Assembly (NCBI RefSeq): GCF_009821115.1
Contig: NZ_VYTY01000005.1
Coordinates: forward strand, 62,001 to 126,000
Direction of reading: 5' to 3'
From: Nitrincola alkalisediminis
GTDB taxonomy: Bacteria; Pseudomonadota; Gammaproteobacteria; Pseudomonadales; Balneatricaceae
Length of the DNA stretch: 64,000 nt
Of this stretch, positions 34,942-42,460 are shown piece by piece. Numbering within the stretch: position 1 is the stretch's first letter; each line of letters starts with the position of its first letter. The position numbers were made by a program, and so were the translations under genes. The notes under the pieces were generated by a model. It did no database searches, was not told the DNA's origin, and saw only the letters and a list, made by a program, of their open reading frames with translations.

Positions 34942-36651
34942 ATGATTAGCATAGAAACCTTGATCTCTGAAAAGTATCCCAAGCTTTTAACCAAGCCTAA
35001 AATGGTCAAAGGCCCCATTTTGAATATGCTCAGGCACTTATTTCATGAAGAGGAAGTCAATCTCTTCTTAAATAAGCACCAAGCCCTCGGTGCATTTGAG
35101 TTTACCGATAAAGTATTGGAACACTTTAATATCAGTTACTTGGTATCGGCACGCGAAAAGGAAAACATTCCAACTCAAGGCCGAGTGATCATCGTCGCCA
35201 ATCATCCTCTTGGCACTCTAGACGGATTGGTGTTGTTAAAGCTGATCGGTGAAGTACGCAAAGACGTCAAAATTATCGCCAATGATTTACTCTGGCAATT
35301 CGAACCCTTGCGGCCGTTACTGCTGCCTTTGGATAACCTAAGCAAAAGCGGCTATCGGCAAACCCTGCGTAAAGTGACGGATTGTTTAAAGAAAGAAGAA
35401 GCGCTGATTATCTTCCCAGCCGGAGAGGTCTCAAGAGCCAGCGCCACGGGCATTAAAGATGGCCCTTGGCAAAGTGGCTTTGTGCATTTCGCTCGCAAAA
35501 CCAACACCCCTATTCTACCCGTTCATTTAAGCAGCAAAAATTCAGCCCTGTTTTACTCACTGTCCCTAATTTACCGCCCTATTGGCGGTTTAATGCTGGT
35601 CAATGAGATGTTTAAAAAACATACCGAGGATATGCCCGTTCGTATTGGGGAGCTGATTCCGCTAGAGCGTTTTGATGGCTCGGATTTACCTCTAAAAACA
35701 AAGATTAAGCTGTTAAAGAAGCATGTCTATCGTCTTCCTAAAAACAAAAAGCCGTTATTTGTCACCGAAAAGCCGATAGCCCATCCTGAGGAGCGTCTCG
35801 CTTTGCGGCGTGAATTGCGTCAAGCCGAGCGTTTAGGCGTCACTCAAGAAGGCATGCAGATCTTTTTATTCGATTATCGCCCCGATTCGACCGTTCTACG
35901 TGAACTGGGTCGTTTACGCGAGCTCACTTTCCGTCGTGTCGGAGAAGGCACTGGCGAGCGCGTTGATGTGGACAGTTTTGACCGGCATTATCAACACCTG
36001 ATTCTTTGGGATGATGAAGCCTTAGAGTTGGTGGGCGCTTATCGAATTGGTGATGGTAATACACTGATGAAAGAGCTGGGCATTAAAGGCCTCTACTCGT
36101 CTACCTTGTTTAGCTACGCTGAGGAGTTTCACTCCACCTTAAACACAACAATTGAGCTAGGTCGCAGCTTTGTGCAGCCCAAATACTGGGGACGACGCAG
36201 CTTAGATTATCTCTGGTACGGAATTGGCGCGTATTTACGCTCACGCCCCCACATAACCCATATGATCGGCCCTGTCTCGATTTCAGCGAAGCTCCCACAA
36301 ACCGCGCGTGACTTGCTCGTCATTTACTATCGGCACTATTTTGGTGAAATCTCACTACTGGCCAGTGCCAATGCCCCCTACCTCGCCTCCGAAGCAGGGC
36401 TTCAAGAAGCGCAAAAACTCTTTACCTTCCAAGATGCCAAAGATGACTTCATTGTCTTGAAAGAGCGTTTGGATATGTACGGAGTTACCGTCCCTACGCT
36501 TTACAAACAATACACTGAGCTGTGTGAAGATGGCGGTGTACGCTTTCTCGATTTTAGTGTCGACGCGGACTTTGGCTACTGTATTGATGGGCTGGTCTTG
36601 GTGGAGATCGATAAGATTAAAGAGAAAAAGCGGCAGAGGTATATGGGGTAG
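34942..36651 (+). CDS. olsF: Bifunctional ornithine-lipid synthase OlsF-like (acyltransferase + GNAT N-acyltransferase)
   Basis: 569 residues in two domains. Residues ~70-250 form a PlsC-like O-acyltransferase: VANHPLGTLDG, DNLSKSGYR, FPAGEVSRA and KDGPWQSGF. Residues ~290-480 form an OlsB-like GNAT N-acyltransferase: LRELTFRRVGEGTG, ELVGAYRIGDG, ELGRSFVQP. This order is that of OlsF of Serratia proteamaculans, which makes ornithine lipids from ornithine and two acyl-ACPs. Ornithine lipids replace phospholipids under phosphate limitation. The Pho-box context supports that role here; the amino acid substrate is not proven by sequence. Confidence 0.85.
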   Translation: MISIETLISEKYPKLLTKPKMVKGPILNMLRHLFHEEEVNLFLNKHQALGAFEFTDKVLEHFNISYLVSAREKENIPTQGRVIIVANHPLGTLDGLVLLKLIGEVRKDVKIIANDLLWQFEPLRPLLLPLDNLSKSGYRQTLRKVTDCLKKEEALIIFPAGEVSRASATGIKDGPWQSGFVHFARKTNTPILPVHLSSKNSALFYSLSLIYRPIGGLMLVNEMFKKHTEDMPVRIGELIPLERFDGSDLPLKTKIKLLKKHVYRLPKNKKPLFVTEKPIAHPEERLALRRELRQAERLGVTQEGMQIFLFDYRPDSTVLRELGRLRELTFRRVGEGTGERVDVDSFDRHYQHLILWDDEALELVGAYRIGDGNTLMKELGIKGLYSSTLFSYAEEFHSTLNTTIELGRSFVQPKYWGRRSLDYLWYGIGAYLRSRPHITHMIGPVSISAKLPQTARDLLVIYYRHYFGEISLLASANAPYLASEAGLQEAQKLFTFQDAKDDFIVLKERLDMYGVTVPTLYKQYTELCEDGGVRFLDFSVDADFGYCIDGLVLVEIDKIKEKKRQRYMG

Positions 36652-36720
36652 AGGAAAGCCAATTGTACACAAGCCTATGTGTGTTGCTTTATTCCTTGAT
36701 CCATCTCTGCCGCGTGTGTC

Positions 36721-36874
36721 GGCTCCAACGAAAAAGTCGGCGTTCTACACCAGACCGTCATTAAACTCTCGGCAAGCCATAGTACTAACCTCTGTCAGTT
36801 GGTCAGAAGCGGAAATAGCAAAGCTAGCTTTAGACTCACGGCTTACATCTTGGCAAGCGCTGAGAGACTGGGCA
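36721..36874 (+). repeat. Direct repeat flanking the GNAT toxin-antitoxin pair, left copy
   Basis: About 154 bp that match 37856..38011 closely, beginning GGCTCCAACGAAAA and continuing AAACTCTCGGCAAGCCATAG to TGGCAAGCGCTGAGAGACTGGGCA (given in parts). The copies have diverged at scattered positions and by a 1-bp indel. It sits in a 415-bp gap after olsF in which I find no convincing gene. Confidence 0.7.
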
Positions 36875-37066
36875 AGACTGCCAATTAATAAAAACTGCCT
36901 AGACATTACGACCATTCGATTGACGGTAAAGACCGAACAGATTATCTCCGTTGATATACCAACATACCTTTTCATAGACTGCTGCACTCTAGTAAATACA
37001 AATGCAACGCTTGTCAGGATATCGTACGTACGCTACGATTAAGCCTATAGAATGATGGTGACGAAT

Positions 37067-37345
37067 ATGAACAATGTGAATCAATCAAAGACTGAACGGA
37101 TCGATATTCGGGCGAATAGCGCTGTTAAGCAGTTATTACAGGATGCCGCACGTTCGTGTCATAAGAGTGTTAGTGAGTTCCTGCTGGATGCAGGAGTGAC
37201 TGCAGCTAATCAAGCGTTGGCAGATCGCCAAAAATTTGTACTCAGTGATGAGCAATGGGCGGCTTTTCAAGATGCACTGGATCGTCCCGCTCAAGCTAAA
37301 CCGAACATGAAAAAATTGCTTAGCCAGCCAGGGCTACTGGATTAA
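37067..37345 (+). CDS. DUF1778 (ribbon-helix-helix) antitoxin
   Basis: About 92 residues. An N-terminal RHH DNA-binding segment (TERIDIRANSAVKQLLQDAA) is followed by KSVSEFLLDAG and a C-terminal toxin-binding tail (FVLSDEQWAAFQDALDRP). Start chosen at the ATG with GGTGA 5 bp upstream; the frame opens five codons earlier. Its TAA overlaps the ATG of the GNAT gene by one base, the standard arrangement for TacAT/AtaRT pairs. Confidence 0.88.
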   Translation: MNNVNQSKTERIDIRANSAVKQLLQDAARSCHKSVSEFLLDAGVTAANQALADRQKFVLSDEQWAAFQDALDRPAQAKPNMKKLLSQPGLLD

Positions 37346-37845
37346 TGGCTCGTTATCAACCCATTCGCAAACTTCAACCGACGGACTCTGTAAATGGATT
37401 TGATAGTGGGCAAACAGCTCTAGATCAATTTCTGAAACGATATGCGCTGATCAATCAAAAGGCCAACAGTGCACACACCTATGTGTGTTGCCTCGACGAT
37501 GCAGTGGTGGGATTCTACAGTTTAACAGTCGGAAGTGTTGATCCAAGCTCCGCCCCAGAGAGAATCATAAAAGGATTAGCTCGACACCCCGTACCCGTCA
37601 TGGTGTTAGCACGCTTAGCAGTTGATCAACAACACCAAGGAAAAGGTCTAGGTAAGGCTCTATTAAAAGACGCATTGCTGCGTACCGCACAAGCTGCTGA
37701 CATCGCAGGTATTCGATGCCTGCTGGTTCATGCCAAGAATGAGACCGCTCGACAATGGTATGAAGCATGGGATTTCGAAAATAGCCCAACCGATCCATAC
37801 CACTTATTTCTAATGCTTAAGGATCTCAAAGCATTATTAAAATAA
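37345..37845 (+). CDS. GNAT-family toxin (TacT/AtaT/KacT-like)
   Basis: 166 residues. Acetyl-CoA loop in VLARLAVDQQHQGKGLGKALL, preceded by YVCCLDDAVVGFYSL and followed by FEN-type tail (WDFENSPTDPYHLFLMLKDL). Such toxins acetylate charged tRNAs and stop translation; DUF1778 partners neutralise them. Coupled to the antitoxin gene by a 1-base overlap. The conserved Tyr near the end of the toxin fold is present as WYEAWDFE. Confidence 0.87.
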   Translation: MARYQPIRKLQPTDSVNGFDSGQTALDQFLKRYALINQKANSAHTYVCCLDDAVVGFYSLTVGSVDPSSAPERIIKGLARHPVPVMVLARLAVDQQHQGKGLGKALLKDALLRTAQAADIAGIRCLLVHAKNETARQWYEAWDFENSPTDPYHLFLMLKDLKALLK

Positions 37846-37855
37846 AGCCTTTTCT

Positions 37856-38011
37856 GGCTCCAACGAAAATACACAGGCAAACTCGGCTTGATCCGCCATA
37901 AAACTCTCGGGAAGCCATAGTACTAACCTCTGCCCGTTGGTCAGACGCAGAAAAGCAAGGCCAGATTTGGACTCACTACTTACATATTGGCAAGCGCTGA
38001 GGGACTGGGCA
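37856..38011 (+). repeat. Direct repeat flanking the GNAT toxin-antitoxin pair, right copy
   Basis: Right copy of the ~155-bp repeat (see 36721..36874). It starts 10 bp after the toxin stop. Both copies are followed some way downstream by a short ACGTACGCTA motif (about 37027 and 38045). Confidence 0.7.
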
Positions 38012-38013
38012 TA

Positions 38014-38073
38014 TTAAGGGGTGTAAAGTCCAACGGAACGAAAAACGTACGCTAAGATATTTACCCCCCTTAA
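38014..38073. repeat. Inverted repeat beyond the toxin-antitoxin cassette
   Basis: TTAAGGGGTGTAAA (38014..38027) pairs with TTTACCCCCCTTAA (38060..38073), 13 of 14, around a 32-base loop. It lies between the convergent toxin gene and histidine phosphatase gene. No T-run follows on either strand, so it is not a typical terminator; it could be a cassette end or a weak stop. Confidence 0.5.
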
Positions 38074-38086
38074 TTCCTTAATAACC

Positions 38087-38746
38087 CTAAGACTTCAACG
38101 GCGCACTGGGTATGTCACTGCGTCCCACCCATTCCAACTGAATGAGTTCACTGGTCGGCGTGTCTTCAAAGCGCAAACGGCTCAGGCCGGCATACGGCAA
38201 GTCGAAGAAAATCGCTTTTTCGAGTGGCTGTTGCAACACTTGGCGGATAATAAAGTTACAGGTGAACAAATGCGCCACAATCAACACACGCTGACCTTTG
38301 TACGCCTCTAAAATACGTGTCCACACTTGCTGTATCCGCAAGTCAAAACGCTGGAAGGTTTCACCATTTTGTGGCGGATAATGCAAAGGGTCTGCCCAGA
38401 AAGCCGTGACCTGATCTGGGTATTCATCGATGGCCGGAAAACGGGCTTTTGCTTCGGCCATGGTCAGCCCTTCCCAGTCACCCAGATGCATTTCAGCCAG
38501 ATCTGACTCCACCGCCACGGGAATGTTATGCTTATCACCTAACCAATGTGCAAACTCGCAGCAACGCAGTAAAGGCGACGTTACAATCGCATCCCATTGG
38601 TTATATTCACCGACAGCCGCTTGCATTTGAGACCAGCCCAATACACTCAAAGGATGATCAGTGCTACCACGAAACTTGCGACCGCCTTCTGGCTCGCCGT
38701 GGCGTATCAAGTCGATCCGCGTTACATTTGCATCCGTTAAACGCAT
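38087..38746 (-). CDS. Histidine phosphatase family protein (phosphoglycerate mutase-like)
   Basis: 219 residues. The catalytic loop LIRHGEPEG near residue 12 carries the phospho-accepting His; second-half motifs HLGDWEGL and VAHLFTCN are present, with His in VAHLF as in the family. CobC/GpmB-like size. It starts 9 bp after the second phnE gene, so it is the last gene of the phnDCEE operon. A role in releasing phosphate from an imported or derived compound is plausible but the substrate is unknown. Confidence 0.82.
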   Translation of the reverse strand: MRLTDANVTRIDLIRHGEPEGGRKFRGSTDHPLSVLGWSQMQAAVGEYNQWDAIVTSPLLRCCEFAHWLGDKHNIPVAVESDLAEMHLGDWEGLTMAEAKARFPAIDEYPDQVTAFWADPLHYPPQNGETFQRFDLRIQQVWTRILEAYKGQRVLIVAHLFTCNFIIRQVLQQPLEKAIFFDLPYAGLSRLRFEDTPTSELIQLEWVGRSDIPSAPLKS

Positions 38747-38755
38747 GTTAAATCC

Positions 38756-39583
38756 TCACAAAAAGGCTTTGCGGACTTTAGCCGAGATCCACTCAGACAC
38801 TAACACCGTCGCAAAAATTAATATAAATATCATGCTGACTTTGTCCCAAGCTAGGGTATTGATGGCGGCATTGAGCTGCAGACCAATCCCGCCCGCACCG
38901 ACCAACCCAAGCACGGTTGATTCACGAATATTGATGTCCCAGCGATAGATGCTAATGCCCGCAAAGGCAGGCATTACTTGCGGTAAAACGGCGTAGGCCA
39001 TGACTTGCAATCGACTTGCGCCCGTTGCGGTAATAGCTTCCACGGGAGTTGGGTGGATTTCTTCTATGGCTTCATAGAGGAGTTTTCCGACGAAGCCAAT
39101 GGAGCGCAACGCAATGGCCAAAATACCCGCTAGTAATCCAGGGCCGAGAATGGTGACCAACAGCATCGCCCAAATTAACGAGTTAATTGAGCGTGAAGAC
39201 ACGATAATCATCAACGCTGCTGAGCGAATCAGCGGATGAGGCGTGGTATTGCGTGCAGCCAAAAAGGCACACGGAAAAGCCATTACGATGCCCAGCAGAG
39301 TGCCAAAAGTAGCGATATTAATCGTGTCCCACAGGGGTTGCCAAAGCTTGGGGGTATAGTCCCACTGGGGTGGAACCATCCTAGAAATGAGATCAGCTCC
39401 CTGTTTGGGTGCATCTTCAACAAAAACCCAAAGGGTGTTATCCGAAATCATTTTCCAACACAGAATAAATAAAGAAACACCCAGCAACCAAGTCAACCAG
39501 CTTAACCATTGTTGCTTGCGGGTTTTAGCGCTCCACTGTGCATTTGCAAGCGATGTCGAATTGTCTAAATAACGGACTGGCAT
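38756..39583 (-). CDS. phnE: Phosphonate/phosphite ABC transporter permease PhnE (second)
   Basis: About 275 residues, six predicted membrane segments. The EAA loop reads EAITATGASRLQVMAYAVLPQVMP and the RWDINIRESTVLGLVGAGGIG segment is specific for PhnE/PtxC permeases. I set the start at the ATG overlapping the stop of the other phnE gene (TAATG) with AGGTGG upstream; the frame is open 11 codons earlier. Confidence 0.88.
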   Translation of the reverse strand: MPVRYLDNSTSLANAQWSAKTRKQQWLSWLTWLLGVSLFILCWKMISDNTLWVFVEDAPKQGADLISRMVPPQWDYTPKLWQPLWDTINIATFGTLLGIVMAFPCAFLAARNTTPHPLIRSAALMIIVSSRSINSLIWAMLLVTILGPGLLAGILAIALRSIGFVGKLLYEAIEEIHPTPVEAITATGASRLQVMAYAVLPQVMPAFAGISIYRWDINIRESTVLGLVGAGGIGLQLNAAINTLAWDKVSMIFILIFATVLVSEWISAKVRKAFL

Positions 39584-40404
39584 TACTGTACCCACCTGCG
39601 GATATAACCCGAGCAATATTCGGTTAACATGACAATCGCAATAATGATAATCAATATTGCTGCGGCCGTACCGTATTCATAGCGACTCAGAGACGTGTTG
39701 AGCGTCGCACCTATACCACCAGCCCCGACGATACCAATCACCGCAGACTCCCGAAAATTAATGTCCAAGCGGTACACAGACAAACCGATCAACCTTGGCA
39801 TCACCTGGGGTTGCACCGCATAATTCATTAACTGCAACCAACGCGCGCCCGTTGAACGTATGGCCTCCACTTGGCGCTCATCAATATCCTCGATATCTTC
39901 AGCCAACAGCTTCGCCATAAAGCCGACCGTCGCGAAGGCCAGGGTAATCATGCCCGCTAAAGGACCAAAGCCAAACATCACCACAAACAGTATGGCAATA
40001 ATGATTTCTTGGAAGGTACGTGAGATGGCGATAATGGCACGACAGAACAAGTAGATTGGCAAAGGCGCAATATTACGTGCAGCCCCAACACCCACCGGAA
40101 TGGCCAATAACACCCCAATGACTGTCGAGGTCAACGTCATGGTCAACGACTCTAACAATCCATTGATAATATCCTGACTACGAGAGGTAAAATCCGGTTG
40201 TAAGAAAGCGGACAAGAAGCGCGCAGCCCGGCCCATGCCCTCTGCAACACGCGTCCAATTCACATCAATGCTCAGAAAAGCCAAGCAGAAGTACGCCAGT
40301 ACAGCCAGAATCAACAGATAGCGATAACGCACATCTCGAATTAATGGCATGGGTCGCCACTGCCCTTGGCGAGCCAAATCGGTTCGGTTCAACAGGGGTT
40401 TCAT
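39583..40404 (-). CDS. phnE: Phosphonate/phosphite ABC transporter permease PhnE (first)
   Basis: 273 residues, six membrane segments. [21 protein letters not shown] is the EAA loop and [20 protein letters not shown] the PhnE-specific segment. Two different PhnE subunits suggest a heterodimeric channel. It overlaps phnC by 4 bp. Confidence 0.9.
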   Translation of the reverse strand: MKPLLNRTDLARQGQWRPMPLIRDVRYRYLLILAVLAYFCLAFLSIDVNWTRVAEGMGRAARFLSAFLQPDFTSRSQDIINGLLESLTMTLTSTVIGVLLAIPVGVGAARNIAPLPIYLFCRAIIAISRTFQEIIIAILFVVMFGFGPLAGMITLAFATVGFMAKLLAEDIEDIDERQVEAIRSTGARWLQLMNYAVQPQVMPRLIGLSVYRLDINFRESAVIGIVGAGGIGATLNTSLSRYEYGTAAAILIIIIAIVMLTEYCSGYIRRWVQ

Positions 40405-41231
40405 ACCATCGCCACCTTAGCGCCCATGCGAATCGGATCCGGCGTTTGCGTTTGAACACTGTCATCGTCTTCCGTGTCAGTTTGCGGGTTCCAGTCTTCT
40501 TCACCGTAAATCAGCGTTAGCATATCGGTATCCAACGCCTCGGGCTCACCGTCAAACACAACCTCTCCCGCTTTTAACCCGATTATACGGTCAGCAAACT
40601 GCTGTGCTAAATGCACGTCGTGAATGTTGATAATTGCTGACAACTCGCGCTCTGCACACAACTCACGAATCAGACGCATAATTTGGCGTGAGGTTTTCGG
40701 ATCTAAACTGGCGGTCGGCTCATCCACAAGAAGAATCTGTGGGTTTTGCAACAAGGCCCGTGCAATACCAACGCGCTGGCGCTGTCCACCGGATAAGGCA
40801 TCGGCACGCTTATCAATAAATGACTCTAAGCCAACGCGCTCCAATAAGCGGAAGGCTTCGGCAATCACATCTTGGGGGTAGCGACGCAAAAAACTGCGCC
40901 AAAATCCCGTATAGCCTAAATAGCCAGACAGGACGTTTTCCATGACCGACAAACGATCAATCAACGCGTAATCCTGAAAAATCATTCCCATACGACGACG
41001 CGCCGCACGTAACTGGCGATTATTTAGTTGAGTCAGCTGTGTATCACCCAAAAACACTTGACCTTCGGTCGGCTCAACCAATCGGTTGACACAGCGAATG
41101 AGTGTACTTTTGCCCGCTCCAGACGGCCCAATCAAAGCCACAACCTGCCCTTTTGGAATCTGAATATTCACATTCGTCAGGGCTCTATCACCCGTGTTGT
41201 AGCGCTTACTTAACGATTGAATGCTTAACAT
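40401..41231 (-). CDS. phnC: Phosphonate/phosphite ABC transporter ATPase PhnC
   Basis: 276 residues. Walker [29 protein letters not shown] with the Q-loop, signature [16 protein letters not shown], Walker [14 protein letters not shown], and [19 protein letters not shown] typical of PhnC. Follows phnD after a hairpin and precedes two phnE genes. A C-terminal extension of about 25 acidic/polar residues is present. Confidence 0.92.
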   Translation of the reverse strand: MLSIQSLSKRYNTGDRALTNVNIQIPKGQVVALIGPSGAGKSTLIRCVNRLVEPTEGQVFLGDTQLTQLNNRQLRAARRRMGMIFQDYALIDRLSVMENVLSGYLGYTGFWRSFLRRYPQDVIAEAFRLLERVGLESFIDKRADALSGGQRQRVGIARALLQNPQILLVDEPTASLDPKTSRQIMRLIRELCAERELSAIINIHDVHLAQQFADRIIGLKAGEVVFDGEPEALDTDMLTLIYGEEDWNPQTDTEDDDSVQTQTPDPIRMGAKVAMV

Positions 41232-41252
41232 AGCAAACGGCTCCTAAACTAT

Positions 41253-41283
41253 ACAAAAAAACAGCCCCTCATAAAGAGGGGCC
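41253..41283 (-). terminator. Hairpin between phnD and phnC (attenuator)
   Basis: Minus-strand GCCCCTC-TTTAT-GAGGGGC with perfect 7-bp arms, then TGTTTTTTTG. It has the form of an intrinsic terminator directly after the binding-protein gene. It would give more PhnD than transporter core, a common arrangement. Confidence 0.78.
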
Positions 41284-41309
41284 AAATGAGCGTAAGCTCG
41301 AGCCTTAAA

Positions 41310-42278
41310 TCAGTTGCAGTTGTAGGTGACATCCATCGCTGCATCGATAGTGCGCACCACTTCCCAATGTTCTTTATAGGTAATTGGAATGAATTGAGCT
41401 TCACCCGAGTTTTTAAATTCAGCTTCTAAGGGTGAACCCGCCCACTCATAGCTAAAGAACGCCTCTTTCACTTTTTCGGCTAATTCAGGCTTCAGGTTAT
41501 ACACATAACCGTAACCCGTGGTTGGGAAGGTTTGTGAGGTGTAAATAGTGGTATAGTCAGCCTCAGACACGACATTTCTAGACACCATACGCTTCAACAC
41601 TGAGTTCGCAATTGCCGCCGCATCGTAGTCTTTATTCACAACCCCTAAAATGGAGTTGTCATGACTGCCGGAAAAAGACGGCGTGAAGTCAACTTCAGCC
41701 TCTAAACCAAACTCGGCAGACAAGAGTGCTGAAGGCGCTTTATACCCAGAGTTGGAGGTTGGCGCAGTAAAGGCTAAGCTTCGACCTTTGATGTCTTCAA
41801 CCTTCGCAATCCCCGAATCTGGACGGGTGATAATCTCCATTTCGTACCCAAAGCTGCCATCGTCCCGCGCCATCATTGTGAAGGGTACAAATCCCGCACA
41901 GTTAACCGCCAACGGATTTGAGCCTGTGTTGAAGCCTGCGACATGAAGGCGTCCAGCACGCATGGCTTCTAACTGAGCCGCATTCGACTGCACTGGGAAA
42001 AACTGCACACGCTTACCGGTCACTTTTTCCATGTGCTTTAAGAAATCGTCCCACACTTGAGCATACACAGCGGGGTCTTCAACCGGTGTATAGGCGAAAA
42101 TCAGTACATTAGGATCAATCCAATCCTTCGGGTCGGTTGGTGCATCCGCCACCATGTCGCCGTTCGCATCCGTGAAACGAGGTGCCAAATCACTGGCCTG
42201 TAGGGTTGCACTGGAGATCGCTAAACCTAAAAGAACAGGCAGCGTCGCGAATTTCTGAATGTTAGAAACGAGGTTCAT
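41310..42278 (-). CDS. phnD: Phosphate/phosphite/phosphonate-binding periplasmic protein PhnD
   Basis: 322 residues with signal peptide ending near TLQASDLAPRF. LIFAYTPVEDPAVYAQVWDDF, GRLHVAGFNTGS, FTAPTSNSGYKAPSALL and YDAAAIANSVL fit the PhnD family. The ligand may be phosphonate, phosphite or methylphosphonate; sequence inspection does not decide. No C-P lyase (phnG-M) or ptxD is in the window. Pho box 63 bp upstream. Confidence 0.88.
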   Translation of the reverse strand: MNLVSNIQKFATLPVLLGLAISSATLQASDLAPRFTDANGDMVADAPTDPKDWIDPNVLIFAYTPVEDPAVYAQVWDDFLKHMEKVTGKRVQFFPVQSNAAQLEAMRAGRLHVAGFNTGSNPLAVNCAGFVPFTMMARDDGSFGYEMEIITRPDSGIAKVEDIKGRSLAFTAPTSNSGYKAPSALLSAEFGLEAEVDFTPSFSGSHDNSILGVVNKDYDAAAIANSVLKRMVSRNVVSEADYTTIYTSQTFPTTGYGYVYNLKPELAEKVKEAFFSYEWAGSPLEAEFKNSGEAQFIPITYKEHWEVVRTIDAAMDVTYNCN

Positions 42279-42340
42279 TGGTGTTTTACCCTTAGTTTTA
42301 AACTTAGGTCAAAACTCTAAAGTGACTTCATTTCATCCCG

Positions 42341-42368
42341 GTGACGATTTCATGACAATCCAATGACA
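42341..42368 (-). promoter_or_regulatory. Pho box before phnD
   Basis: Three minus-strand half-sites (TGTCAT, TGTCAT, CGTCAC) at 42363, 42352 and 42341 in exact 11-bp register, 63 bp before the phnD start. Confidence 0.82.
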
Positions 42369-42405
42369 CATTGTTTACTCATCTTTTTTACCCTTTGTAA
42401 GAAAA

Positions 42406-42423
42406 CTGTCATATCGGTTTCAT
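42406..42423 (+). promoter_or_regulatory. Pho box before the PHP-GT4 gene
   Basis: CTGTCAT and GTTTCAT in 11-bp register, 38 bp before the start codon. It is 38 bp from the divergent phnD Pho box, so two PhoB-bound promoters stand back to back. Confidence 0.72.
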
Positions 42424-42460
42424 ACCATAGAATGTAACTTATTCTCAGGAACGTCTTGCC

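Noticed and set aside
36660-36690. Sequence CCTATGTGTGTTGC shared with the GNAT toxin gene, as a toxin remnant
   Set aside because: The match is only 14 bp, and nearly the same string occurs at 56685 in an unrelated gene.
36524-37042. A 172-codon plus-strand frame after olsF
   Set aside because: Its first third overlaps olsF in another frame, and the rest runs through the direct repeat, whose other copy has a 1-bp shift in the same frame. Not maintained as coding sequence.
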